DNA of 13,879 bases, taken from the NCBI GenBank assembly GCA_963922495.1, contig CAWUIH010000041.1, positions 1-13,879 of the forward strand. Direction: 5' to 3'. Positions 6,162 through 13,813 of the stretch are shown piece by piece (position 1 is the first letter of the stretch; every line of letters begins with the position of its first letter). A program made the position numbers and the translations under genes. This DNA comes from CAWUIH01 sp963922495 (GTDB taxonomy: Bacteria > Pseudomonadota > Gammaproteobacteria > Coxiellales > Coxiellaceae). Below the pieces are notes generated by a model. That model was given only the letters and a program-made list of their open reading frames with translations. It did no database searches and had not been told where the DNA came from.

Positions 6162-6441
6162 TTTTCTCCACCCTGGATTTTAGTTTATGTCCTGACCTGA
6201 ACGTTACCACACGACGCGGGCTAATCGGAATTTCTTCACCCGTTTTAGGATTACGCCCTGGACGTTCACTTTTGTCACGCAAGTTAAAATTACCAAAGCC
6301 TGAGAGCTTCACAGGTTCACCTCTTTCTAAGGAGACTCTGATTTCTTCAAAAAACGATTCGACTAGTTCTTTGGCTTCTCGTTTATTTAAACCAACTATA
6401 TTGAATAAGTGTTCTGCAAGATCGGCCTTAGTAAGTGCCAT
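6124..6441 (-). CDS. ihfA: Integration host factor subunit alpha
   Basis: One half of the IHF heterodimer (partner IhfB, not in this window), a sequence-specific DNA-bending protein acting in replication, recombination and sigma54 promoters. The 105 residues match E. coli IhfA (99) nearly end to end: MALTKAD at the N-terminus, the helical body with KLSGFGNFNLRDK, then the beta-arm RPGRNPKTGEEIPI, in which P65 is the DNA-intercalating proline. The last residues form an acidic tail, about six longer than in E. coli. The ATG at 6441 is two bases after the pheT stop, with its AAGGG Shine-Dalgarno inside the end of pheT. The 3' end overlaps the merR-type gene. The pheST-ihfA linkage is typical of gammaproteobacteria. 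Confidence 0.97.
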   Translation of the reverse strand: MALTKADLAEHLFNIVGLNKREAKELVESFFEEIRVSLERGEPVKLSGFGNFNLRDKSERPGRNPKTGEEIPISPRRVVTFRSGHKLKSRVEKNVKPEEHQDDES

Positions 6442-6443
6442 AA

Positions 6444-8819
6444 TTATGCCCTTAGTTTTGCACTGAACTTTTGTTCAAGTGTTTGAACAATTCGTTCAAT
6501 GACTTTATTAACTTCTTGATCGGTTAAAGTGCGATTCGGGTTCTGAAAAGTCAACCCAAGTGCTACACTTTTTTTACCAGATTCAATACCTTCACCTGAA
6601 TATATATCAAAAATCTCCGGAATGATCAATAATTGGCCCGCAACTTCCTGGATTTCGTACTGAATTGTAGTCACCGGCACTGACTGATCGACAACCAACG
6701 CGATATCACGATGTATGGCTGGAAATTTTGAGATGGGTTCAAACCTTGGCACATGATTGGATATTAGGGCTGATACATCAATTTCAAACAAGCAGGGTGT
6801 TAAAGCAAAACCCCATTCTTGCACCCAGCGAGGATGCAATACGCCAACATAACCCACACAACGCGCACCCACATATAACCCAGCCGATTGCCCAGGATGC
6901 AAAGCCGGATGCTTAGACTCGCGAAATTGTAGCAAGCTCTCTACGTGCGAGAGCGTCAGCAATGCTGCAACATCCCCTTTGACGTCAAAAAAATCGGTGG
7001 GGCGAGGTTTTTCAGACCATTGTTTAGAATGGGCATCACCAGAACAAATTCCAGCAAGTTTCGGAATTTGTTGCCAGCGACCATCCACTACAACAAAACA
7101 TGAGCCCATCTCAAATAAACGCACACGACTAATTTGGCGGTTCTCATTGTACTGCAATACAGTCAGCAAGCCAGGCCATAGACTAGTACGCATCACGTTC
7201 ATCTCTGAAGAGAGTGGATTAGCAAGTGGAATAGACATCACATCCGGATCAAGTTGCTGTTGGCGCCGATCGCTCACAAAGCTGTAGTTGACCGTCTCAT
7301 GATAACCGCGACTGACCAACATTTGGCGTAAATATTGGTCGGGCACTAATGCATCTGACGGTGTGTGTAATGTTGGACTGATAGCCAGTGGTTGCTGTGG
7401 AATTTTTTCTAACCCATAAAGTCGTGCCAATTCTTCGATCAGATCCACTTCTATAGTGATATCAGAACGATAACTGGGTGTAACAACCTGCCAACCCTGG
7501 CCATTATTGCTGACGGTCATTCCAAGTGCATTAAGTAAAGCAACAACAGTGCTATCAGGTATTTCGATACCTAATAGTCGTTGAATTTGAGCACGCCGCA
7601 ACATAATACGCTTAATTTCAGGTAAGCAATAAGGTAACTGCTCTTCAATCACGGGCCCTGCCTCACCGCCGACGACCTGCAATAATAATTGTGTAGCCCG
7701 CTCGATGGCAATTGATGCTAATTCAGAGTCTACACCACGCTCAAAACGATACGATGATTCTGTGTGTAAACCATAACGTCGAGCACACAGTGCAATCGGA
7801 CTAGGGGTAAAATAAGCACTTTCCAGAAAAATATCGGTAGTTTTTTCAGTAACAGCAGAATCGCCTCCACCCATTACACCAGCAAGCGCCAGTACTTTTG
7901 ATGAATCTGCAATTACTAAAGCTTGGGTATCGAGTTCAAGTGTCTGATTATCTAATAAAGTCACTTTTTCACCATACTTAGCAAGGCGCACAGTCATACT
8001 GCCATCCAATTTGGTGCAATCAAAAGCGTGCATGGGCTGACCTAATTCCAACATAACATAATTGGTGACATCCACCACAGGATGAGTAGCCCGCAGTCCA
8101 CAACGTCTCAACCGCTCTAACATCCACAGCGGCGTTTTAGCATCTTGACGAATATTCTTAATCAGACGACCACAATAACGCGGACAAGCCGAGGCGGCAT
8201 CCAGCTTAATTGATAATGTTTCATCAGTGGTAATCGGTAATTTTGGAATTTCGATAGGCTGTAACGGGACTTGGTTAATGGCAGCAACCTCACGAGCAAT
8301 ACCACGCAAACTCGCACAATCGCCACGATTGGGTGTAAGCTCGATATCAATAATATGATCGTCTAACTGAAAATATTCTTTAAAATCAGCTCCCAACGGT
8401 GCCTCGGGGGGCAATTCTAAAATACCACTACTTTGTTCTGCCAAACCCAATTCCGATGCCGAGCAAATCATGCCATGCGAAGTGACGCCACGTAGTTTGG
8501 TTTTTTTAATTTTAAAGTCGCCTAAATGACCACCAATTTGAATCACTGCGACTTTTAACTGAATACGCACATTTTGTGCGCCACAAACTATTTCAAGTGG
8601 TTCATCACCACCGATACTAACGCGACAAACATTAAGCCGATCGGCATTCGGATGTTTTTCAACTGACAGCACCTCACCAACCACTACTTTGTCAAAATCT
8701 AAAGTAGCTGGCAAAACAGCCGCCACCTCTAAACCAGCGTGGGTCAATTGGTCAGCCAATTGATCAGTGTTAACGGGTACATCAACCCATTCTCGCAACC
8801 ATTTTTCACTGAACTGCAT
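6444..8819 (-). CDS. pheT: Phenylalanyl-tRNA synthetase beta subunit
   Basis: The tRNA-recognition and editing subunit of the (alpha-beta)2 enzyme that charges tRNA-Phe. With the ATG at 8819 the product has 791 residues (E. coli 795). Domains follow the usual order: an OB-fold tRNA-binding region (about 45-150, VVVGEVLSVEKHPNADRL), the B3/B4 editing region with ACPRYCGR and the VDVTNYVMLELGQPMHAFD-type segment, B5, the catalytic-like core, and a C-terminal FDX-ACB anticodon-binding domain (from about 695, ISKFPAIHRDIALVVD). The frame also allows a TTG at 8825, overlapping the pheS stop. AAGG lies 5 bases from the TTG and 11 from the ATG, so the ribosome-binding site slightly favours TTG, whereas family alignment (MKFSELWLREW in E. 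coli) favours ATG. Either way it is coupled to pheS. Complete. Confidence 0.96.
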   Translation of the reverse strand: MQFSEKWLREWVDVPVNTDQLADQLTHAGLEVAAVLPATLDFDKVVVGEVLSVEKHPNADRLNVCRVSIGGDEPLEIVCGAQNVRIQLKVAVIQIGGHLGDFKIKKTKLRGVTSHGMICSASELGLAEQSSGILELPPEAPLGADFKEYFQLDDHIIDIELTPNRGDCASLRGIAREVAAINQVPLQPIEIPKLPITTDETLSIKLDAASACPRYCGRLIKNIRQDAKTPLWMLERLRRCGLRATHPVVDVTNYVMLELGQPMHAFDCTKLDGSMTVRLAKYGEKVTLLDNQTLELDTQALVIADSSKVLALAGVMGGGDSAVTEKTTDIFLESAYFTPSPIALCARRYGLHTESSYRFERGVDSELASIAIERATQLLLQVVGGEAGPVIEEQLPYCLPEIKRIMLRRAQIQRLLGIEIPDSTVVALLNALGMTVSNNGQGWQVVTPSYRSDITIEVDLIEELARLYGLEKIPQQPLAISPTLHTPSDALVPDQYLRQMLVSRGYHETVNYSFVSDRRQQQLDPDVMSIPLANPLSSEMNVMRTSLWPGLLTVLQYNENRQISRVRLFEMGSCFVVVDGRWQQIPKLAGICSGDAHSKQWSEKPRPTDFFDVKGDVAALLTLSHVESLLQFRESKHPALHPGQSAGLYVGARCVGYVGVLHPRWVQEWGFALTPCLFEIDVSALISNHVPRFEPISKFPAIHRDIALVVDQSVPVTTIQYEIQEVAGQLLIIPEIFDIYSGEGIESGKKSVALGLTFQNPNRTLTDQEVNKVIERIVQTLEQKFSAKLRA

Positions 8820-8821
8820 GG

Positions 8822-9808
8822 TCAAAACTGCCTTAAAAACCGAATGTCATTTTCAAATAGTAAACGCAAATCAGGAATGTGATAACGCAACATGGCTAAA
8901 CGGTCCAAACCAATTCCAAATGCGAAGCCGCTGTATTCATCAGAATCAATACCTTGCATTTCAAGCACATTGGTATGCACCATGCCGCAACCTAACACTT
9001 CAAGCCAACTATCACTTTCTGGCTGATAAATATCGACTTCAGCAGACGGCTCGGTAAAAGGGAAGTAGGAAGGTCGAAAACGCAACTGGATCTCTTTTTC
9101 AAAAAATTGATTTAAAAACTGCTGCAATAAACCTTTCAACATAGCAAAATTGACTGATTTATCAATGAACAGCCCTTCCAGCTGGTGAAACATAGGAGTG
9201 TGGGTTTGATCGAAATCGCGTCGATACACACGACCTAGCGCAATCAGATGCAGCGGTACTCCACACTGTTTCATTTCACGAATTTGTACTGGTGAGGTAT
9301 GCGTTCTGAGCAGGCGATCACCTGAAAAGTAAAAGGTATCTGCCATCGCGCGTGCTGGATGGTTCGCAGGAATATTTAGCGCCTCAAAATTGTGGTATTC
9401 ATCTTCAATTTCTGGGCCTGTTGCCACTCTAAAGCCGAGGCTGGTAAAAAGTTGTGTAACACGCTGCGATACTTGTGTGATCGGATGTAGAGTACCAATC
9501 GTATCACCACGGCCTGGCAAGGTCACATCAAGACGTTCACACCTTAACTGCTGTTCCAACGCCTGCTTCTCTAGTTGGGTGCTTTTTTCAGCGATAAGTG
9601 TTTGGATCTCGCGCTTGGCTTCATTGATGGCCTTACCAACAACAGGCCGCTGCTCTATAGACAATTGACTGACTGATTTTAGAAGCTGAGTGAATTGCCC
9701 TTTCTTGCCAAAGTATCGTACACGAATAGTTTCAAGGGTATCTAACTGCTTCGCTTGCTTGATGAAATCAATCGCTGCTTTACGCAGCGCAATCAGTTCT
9801 TCCAGCAT
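8822..9808 (-). CDS. pheS: Phenylalanyl-tRNA synthetase alpha subunit
   Basis: The catalytic class II subunit that activates phenylalanine and transfers it to tRNA-Phe. Its 328 residues match the 327 of E. coli. An N-terminal coiled-coil arm (about 1-95) binds tRNA. Then come LHPITQ (107-112), motif 2 around GRVYRRDFDQTHTPMFHQLEG (split near 192-212), RPSYFPFTEPSAEVD (245-259) and motif 3 GIGLDRLAMLRY. A296 corresponds to the E. coli residue Ala294 that lines the phenylalanine pocket. The ATG at 9808 follows AGAGG. The 18-base gap after rplT leaves no room for a pheM-like attenuator, so the Phe-codon leader control known from E. coli is absent at this position. Complete. Confidence 0.97.
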   Translation of the reverse strand: MLEELIALRKAAIDFIKQAKQLDTLETIRVRYFGKKGQFTQLLKSVSQLSIEQRPVVGKAINEAKREIQTLIAEKSTQLEKQALEQQLRCERLDVTLPGRGDTIGTLHPITQVSQRVTQLFTSLGFRVATGPEIEDEYHNFEALNIPANHPARAMADTFYFSGDRLLRTHTSPVQIREMKQCGVPLHLIALGRVYRRDFDQTHTPMFHQLEGLFIDKSVNFAMLKGLLQQFLNQFFEKEIQLRFRPSYFPFTEPSAEVDIYQPESDSWLEVLGCGMVHTNVLEMQGIDSDEYSGFAFGIGLDRLAMLRYHIPDLRLLFENDIRFLRQF

Positions 9809-9826
9809 GATCCTCTGCGCTTAAGT

Positions 9827-10198
9827 TTAACCTTGATCAATATGTGCAACTGCTTGTTTAGCTTTTTCTGCCAAACGACCAAAGGCAATTTTATCACTCA
9901 CGGCTAAATCAGCGAGTATTTTACGATCAACATTAATATTTGCTTTGTTCAAACCATCAATCATACGACTATAAGATAAGCCATGCTGACGTGCTTCAGC
10001 ATTAATGCGTATAATCCACAATGAGCGAAATTCGCCTTTACGCTTTTTACGATCACGGTAAGCATATTGTGCAGCCTTAATCACAGCTTGCTTGGCAACA
10101 CGATAAACGCGACTGCGAGCACCATAGTAACCTTTGGCTTTGCTCAGCACTTTTTTATGTTTCGCTCTCGCGGTTACGCCACGCTTTACTCTTGGCAT
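9827..10198 (-). CDS. rplT: 50S ribosomal protein L20
   Basis: An early-assembly protein of the large subunit that binds 23S rRNA and, in E. coli, represses its own operon by binding the rpmI leader. The 123 residues match the family end to end: the basic N-terminal extension MPRVKRGVTARAKHKKVL, then GYYGARSRVYR, a long helix with YAYRDRKKRKGEFRSLWI, and the globular RINAEARQHGLSYSRMIDGL domain. It runs about five residues past the E. coli end (AVAHIDQG). The ATG at 10198 follows GAGG by about seven bases and lies 19 bases after rpmI. Confidence 0.98.
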   Translation of the reverse strand: MPRVKRGVTARAKHKKVLSKAKGYYGARSRVYRVAKQAVIKAAQYAYRDRKKRKGEFRSLWIIRINAEARQHGLSYSRMIDGLNKANINVDRKILADLAVSDKIAFGRLAEKAKQAVAHIDQG

Positions 10199-10217
10199 GA
10201 TGATTCCTCACTAAAAT

Positions 10218-10415
10218 TTATTGGTCTCGTAACATCTTACTAATGGAACGTTGGTCACATTGAGCAACGTCTTGTATCTCACGCAAGCGACGCTTACGTA
10301 CTTTAGACTTTTTTGTCAAAATATGATTATGATTCGCGGCGGCGCGTTTAATTCGACCGGAGCCTGTTTTTTTAAATCGCTTTGCCGCAGCGCGGTTTGT
10401 TTTCATTTTTGGCAT
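10218..10415 (-). CDS. rpmI: 50S ribosomal protein L35
   Basis: A small basic protein of the large ribosomal subunit. The 65 residues have the family length and signature: MPKMKTNRAAAKRFKKTGSG, the central NHNHILTKKSKVRKRRLR and a short helical tail. The ATG at 10415 follows AAGG by about eight bases. It sits between infC and rplT as in nearly all bacteria. In E. coli a pseudoknot in this leader mediates L20 repression. The gap here is only 39 bases and I could not establish an equivalent structure. Confidence 0.98.
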   Translation of the reverse strand: MPKMKTNRAAAKRFKKTGSGRIKRAAANHNHILTKKSKVRKRRLREIQDVAQCDQRSISKMLRDQ

Positions 10416-10454
10416 CGTATTTCACCTTATTTTGATTCTAATATGAAGCAATGA

Positions 10455-11045
10455 CTATTCCGTTTCCTGAGTACTGACTTCTTTTTGTTTTGCTTTATTA
10501 GCATCACTTTTGGCTCGCATCACAACCATGGTCATTTGACGGCCTTCCAGCTTCGGTTCTTGCTCAATGGTGACATTTTCAAGATCCTTTTTTACTCGAT
10601 TGAGTAATTCTAAACCTAATTCACGGTACTGCATTTCACGCCCACGGAAGCGCAAGCTAATTTTAACTCGATCTCCACGCTCTAGAAAAGTAGTAATTTT
10701 ACGCAATTTAACTTGATAATCACCAACATCAGTACCTGGACGCATTTTGATTTCTTTAAGCTGAATCTGGCGCTGTTTCTTGCGCTGCGCTGCTTTCCGC
10801 TTTCTTTGCTCAAACTGGTATTTTCCGTAATTCATAATGCGACAAACTGGCGGTTTCGCTGTAGGTGATATCTCTACGAGATCAAGACCTACTTCTTCAG
10901 CACGAACAAGTGCCTGGTCTGTTCTAACAACACCAACTTGATTGCCCTCTTGATCAATCAGACGAACCTCTGGCACTCTGATTTGACGATTTACGCGGGT
11001 ACGTTTAGCTGCTCTAATACTTTTCCCCCCCTTTTTATCTTCCAC
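10455..11045 (-). CDS. infC: Translation initiation factor IF-3
   Basis: Binds the 30S subunit, prevents premature 50S joining and proofreads the start codon. The 196 residues include the N-terminal domain (about 15-90, with VRLIDQEGNQVG and LVEISPTAKPPVCRIMNYGKY), a lysine-rich linker (about 91-110) and the C-terminal domain (RPGTDVGDYQVKLRK, ISLRFRGREM, LEGRQMTMVVM). The chosen start is GTG at 11045, overlapping the thrS stop by 11 bases; the Shine-Dalgarno is weak. E. coli infC begins AUU-KGGK, and KGGK recurs here at residues 5-8 with an identical distance to the folded domain, so this segment is probably translated. An alternative is an ATT at 11018, six bases after a run of seven Gs (11031-11025) that could act as a Shine-Dalgarno. 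Product identity is certain; the start is less so. Confidence 0.96.
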   Translation of the reverse strand: MEDKKGGKSIRAAKRTRVNRQIRVPEVRLIDQEGNQVGVVRTDQALVRAEEVGLDLVEISPTAKPPVCRIMNYGKYQFEQRKRKAAQRKKQRQIQLKEIKMRPGTDVGDYQVKLRKITTFLERGDRVKISLRFRGREMQYRELGLELLNRVKKDLENVTIEQEPKLEGRQMTMVVMRAKSDANKAKQKEVSTQETE

Positions 11046-12942
11046 GCTGCTCTATCTCTAATTGCAATTGCCGCATGAATTCTAACACAGTGAGTGTTGC
11101 CGGCTTTTCTTTGCATCCTCGCACGGTAATCGTGCCCTCCTCAACTTCTCTATCACCTATCACTACTTGATAAGGGATACGAGCAATAGTATGTTCGCGG
11201 ATTTTAAAGCCGATCTTCTCATTTCTCAAGTCCAAAGCAGCTCTAAAACCAGATTTTTTAAGTTTTTCGACGACTTGAACAACATATTCATGCTGTCGAT
11301 CAGTAATATTCATGACCACAACCTGAATCGGTGCTAACCATAATGGAAACCGACCTGCGTAATGCTCAATCAAAATGCCCAAAAATCGCTCAACAGAACC
11401 CAGAATAGCACGATGCAACATCACCGGCACCTTTTTTGATCCATCTTCCGCAACGTATTGGGCACCCAGTCTCTCTGGCATCGAGAAATCAACTTGAATC
11501 GTACCTAATTGCCAAACTCGATCCAAACAGTCACGTAATGAAAACTCAATCTTCGGACCGTAAAATGCACCCTCACCTGACAATATATCCCACTTAACAC
11601 CTTTTTTGTCTAGTGCGCTAGCCAAAGCTTGCTCTGCTTTGTCCCACAACTCATCATTGCCAACACGCTTTTCAGGTCGAGTAGACAGCTTGTAGATCAC
11701 ATCGTTAAATCCAAAATTGGTATAAACTTCATGAAGCTGGTCAATAAAAGACAGTAGCTCCTGCTCGATCTGATCCTCGGTACAGAAAATGTGAGCATCA
11801 TCCTGCACAAAACCACGCAGCCGCATCAAACCGTGTAAGGTACCGGAAGGCTCATTACGATGACAGCTTCCAAATTCTGATAAACGCATAGGCAGTTCAC
11901 GATAGCTTCTGAGGCCTTGGTTAAAGATTTGTACGTGTGCCGGACAGTTCATTGGTTTGATCGCATAATCTCGCTGCTCAGCTTTAAGTTGAAAAATATC
12001 ATCGCCAAACTTTGCTAAGTGGCCAGAACGATCCCATAGACTAGTATCGATCATCTGAGGTGTATTCACCTCTTGATAACCGTACTTCTCAATCACAGTA
12101 CGGATATAATCACGGATAATTCTGACCATAGTCCATCCATTAGGATGCCAAAATACACACCCAGGCGCTTCTTTCTGAAAATGGAACAAATTCATTTTTT
12201 TAGCAATGAGACGGTGATCGCGCTTCTCGGCTTCCTCTAAGCGCCGCAGATGGGCTTGCAACGCTTTTTTATCCGGCCAGGCAGTACCATAAATACGCTG
12301 TAACATTTCATTATTGCTGTCACCACGCCAATATGCTCCTGCCAATTTGGTGAGTTTAAATGCTTTGATAAAACCAGTAGTTGGTGTGTGGGGACCACGA
12401 CATAAGTCAATAAAATCACCCTGCTGATAGATAGTCAGGGGTTCATCTTCTGAAATGTCACGGATAATTTCAGTCTTATAATGTTCACCCATACTCTCGA
12501 ATAACTTAATTGCCTCATCACGAGTTACAATACGATGTGACACTGTTAAATTTTCTGCTGCTAGTTGCCGCATTTTTTTTTCAATATGCTCCAAATCATC
12601 GGGCGTGAACGGACGTTGAAATGCGAAGTCGTAGTAAAATCCATTTTCAATCACTGGGCCAATAGTCACTTGTACCAAAGGAAATAAGGATTTGACGGCT
12701 TGAGCCAGCAGATGCGCCGCCGAATGGCGGATAATCTCCAAGCCTTCATGATCCTTTGAAGTGATGATTTGTAATTCAACATCATTGCGGATTGTGAAAG
12801 AGGTATCAACCAACTTATCTAAGAGTTTACCGGCGATAGCGGCTTTCGCTAAACCTGTACCGATAGACTGGGCCACATCGAAAACGGTGATGGGCTGATC
12901 GAATTGTTTGTGAGTTCCATCGGGCAGTGTGACTTTTGGCAT
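11035..12942 (-). CDS. thrS: Threonyl-tRNA synthetase
   Basis: A class II synthetase that charges tRNA-Thr and hydrolyses mischarged Ser-tRNA. Its 635 residues compare with 642 in E. coli. It has the TGS domain (1-60), the editing domain with H73 and H77 (HSAAH) and C181/H185 (CRGPH), the catalytic core and the C-terminal anticodon-binding domain (from about 535). The catalytic zinc ligands are present as C333 (MNCPAH), H384 (DDAHIF) and H510 (MLHRA), each one position from the E. coli residues. Motif 2 (SEFGSCHRNEPSG) and motif 3 (RAILGSVERFLG) are intact. The ATG at 12942 follows AAGG. It is the first gene of the long operon. E. coli ThrS represses itself through a tRNA-like leader; the leader here (about 12943-13035) shows no convincing tRNA mimic by eye. 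Confidence 0.97.
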   Translation of the reverse strand: MPKVTLPDGTHKQFDQPITVFDVAQSIGTGLAKAAIAGKLLDKLVDTSFTIRNDVELQIITSKDHEGLEIIRHSAAHLLAQAVKSLFPLVQVTIGPVIENGFYYDFAFQRPFTPDDLEHIEKKMRQLAAENLTVSHRIVTRDEAIKLFESMGEHYKTEIIRDISEDEPLTIYQQGDFIDLCRGPHTPTTGFIKAFKLTKLAGAYWRGDSNNEMLQRIYGTAWPDKKALQAHLRRLEEAEKRDHRLIAKKMNLFHFQKEAPGCVFWHPNGWTMVRIIRDYIRTVIEKYGYQEVNTPQMIDTSLWDRSGHLAKFGDDIFQLKAEQRDYAIKPMNCPAHVQIFNQGLRSYRELPMRLSEFGSCHRNEPSGTLHGLMRLRGFVQDDAHIFCTEDQIEQELLSFIDQLHEVYTNFGFNDVIYKLSTRPEKRVGNDELWDKAEQALASALDKKGVKWDILSGEGAFYGPKIEFSLRDCLDRVWQLGTIQVDFSMPERLGAQYVAEDGSKKVPVMLHRAILGSVERFLGILIEHYAGRFPLWLAPIQVVVMNITDRQHEYVVQVVEKLKKSGFRAALDLRNEKIGFKIREHTIARIPYQVVIGDREVEEGTITVRGCKEKPATLTVLEFMRQLQLEIEQRGR

Positions 12943-13063
12943 TATGACACCTTATCTCTAAATGTAGAATCGAAGAATCCTAGCACTTCAACTCATTGGA
13001 GAAAAGTATCGTGGCGTAGTTGGGCAAAATCATACTCAAGTTTACATAATTTAGCGGCCACTG

Positions 13064-13069
13064 TGTCAA
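13064..13069 (-). promoter_or_regulatory. Candidate -35 element of the thrS operon promoter
   Basis: On the minus strand a perfect TTGACA lies about 120 bases before thrS and downstream of the hsp20 terminator. The paired -10 is uncertain: TATGTA at 15 bases spacing, or TAAACT at 19 bases preceded by TG. No other good -35 occurs in the gap. It would give a leader of roughly 90-100 nt. Confidence 0.35.
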
Positions 13070-13110
13070 CTTCAAACAAGCTACTACACAGTTTATTATC
13101 TAAGTAAGGG

Positions 13111-13148
13111 AAGTAAACGACAGAGCCGTCGCTTAAACGACGACTCTG
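13111..13148 (-). terminator. Intrinsic terminator of hsp20
   Basis: On the minus strand, CAGAGTCGTCG (13148-13138) pairs with CGACGGCTCTG (13131-13121) as eleven continuous pairs with one U-G wobble and a six-base TTTAAG loop. A T-rich tail, TCGTTTACTT (13120-13111), follows. It begins six bases after the hsp20 stop, separating hsp20 from the thrS operon. Confidence 0.8.
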
Positions 13149-13154
13149 AGAAGA

Positions 13155-13607
13155 TCAGTCTTCAATGATTTTGATTTTTTGCTCACCAGATTGAGTTAGC
13201 TTGGGTATCTTGATCTCCAAAACACCATTTTTAAAGCGTGCTTCAACAGCACTTGGATCAAGATTTTCTGGCATCGCAATTCTTCGTAAAAAATTTCCTG
13301 ATACTCGTTCCACTCGTAAGCGATTTCTCTTTTCAGATTGATGCTCAAAATCACGCTTACCGCGTATGGTTAACACATTATTTTCAACACTAATATCCAC
13401 ATTATCGGCTGTTAACCCAGGCAAATCGACATGCACCATATAATGATTATTGTCTTCACTGACATCTAATTTAGGCATCCAATCTTGTACAGTTGCTTGA
13501 GAGAATTCGTTATAATAACCTTCCAAGGGAGCTAAAAAACGATTAAAATCGTCTTGCATTTGTGAAAATACATCTTTACCGCGTTGTAATCGAGCTATTT
13601 TTGACAT
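13155..13607 (-). CDS. Small heat-shock protein, Hsp20/alpha-crystallin family
   Basis: An ATP-independent holdase chaperone that binds unfolding proteins and forms large oligomers. The 150 residues have a variable N-terminal arm (1-42), an alpha-crystallin domain (about 43-136: WMPKLDVSEDNNHY, VHVDLPGL, GNFLRRIAMP, and FKNGVLEIKIPK at 125-136) and a C-terminal I-x-I motif, I145-K-I147, which docks into neighbouring subunits. Length and class resemble the class A-type Hsp20 proteins of proteobacteria rather than E. coli IbpA/IbpB specifically, so no symbol is given. The ATG at 13607 follows GAGG by eight bases. A near-consensus sigma32 promoter lies about 70-100 bases upstream and a strong terminator follows, so it is a single-gene heat-inducible unit. 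Confidence 0.95.
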   Translation of the reverse strand: MSKIARLQRGKDVFSQMQDDFNRFLAPLEGYYNEFSQATVQDWMPKLDVSEDNNHYMVHVDLPGLTADNVDISVENNVLTIRGKRDFEHQSEKRNRLRVERVSGNFLRRIAMPENLDPSAVEARFKNGVLEIKIPKLTQSGEQKIKIIED

Positions 13608-13642
13608 AATTGTTACCTCGCTGTAGTAGTTTTAGGATTTAT

Positions 13643-13670
13643 TGACATCACTATTGCGATTTCAACGTCA
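13643..13670 (-). other. Hairpin in the hsp20 5' leader
   Basis: On the minus strand TGACGT (13670-13665) can pair with ATGTCA (13648-13643), six pairs including one G-U, around 16 bases. It starts at about the predicted transcript 5' end. It does not cover the Shine-Dalgarno (GAGG, about 13616-13619), and I see no FourU or ROSE-like pairing there, so an RNA thermometer is not supported. Confidence 0.25.
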
Positions 13671-13679
13671 TTACTAATT

Positions 13680-13707
13680 ACATGTGGTCCCATGATAAAA
13701 ATTCAAG
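13680..13707 (-). promoter_or_regulatory. Sigma32 heat-shock promoter of hsp20
   Basis: On the minus strand CTTGAAT (13707-13701) and CCACATGT (13687-13680) are separated by 13 bases. They match the sigma32 (RpoH) consensus CTTGAAA-N13-14-CCCCATNT at six of seven and seven of eight positions. Transcription should start near 13672, about 65 bases before the ATG. Confidence 0.8.
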
Positions 13708-13784
13708 CCCAGACAGAATTAACGCAATAGGAACCATTTATTCGAAAAAGCGTGATTTACTTTCCCAACAACAAGCCAAAAAAT

Positions 13785-13813
13785 GAAAGAAAAAAGAAAC
13801 CTCAACAGGGGTT
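13785..13813 (-). terminator. Possible terminator of a gene beyond the right edge
   Basis: Read on the minus strand, AACC (13813-13810) can pair with GGTT (13801-13798), with an imperfect CCT/A interior. It is followed by TTCTTTTTTCTTTC. The stem is weak but the U-tract is good, and its place upstream of the sigma32 promoter would insulate hsp20 from a minus-strand gene outside the window. Confidence 0.3.

Noticed and set aside
8767..9057. Frames antisense to pheT, pheS and purH (for example 8767-9057 plus, 5332-5670 minus)
   Set aside because: They are shadows of well-conserved genes, with no start signals or recognisable protein features.
13009..13019. TCGTGGCGTAG shared between the thrS upstream region and the start of the fis leader (3642-3652)
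   Set aside because: An 11-base match is expected by chance many times in a window of this length, and the surrounding bases differ.
13009..13060. tRNA-like stretch GTGGCGTAGTTGGGC
   Set aside because: It resembles a D-arm, but no acceptor stem, anticodon arm or TTCRANNC T-loop follows on either strand.
12904..13107. Plus-strand frame of 67 codons across the thrS start and upstream gap
   Set aside because: It has no ribosome-binding site or recognisable family features, and overlaps the thrS N-terminus and leader on the other strand.
13691..13702. CATGATAAAAAT repeated at the two ends of the window (1-12 and 13691-13702)
   Set aside because: A 12-base AT-rich match is within chance expectation, with no extended similarity; not evidence for terminal repeats.
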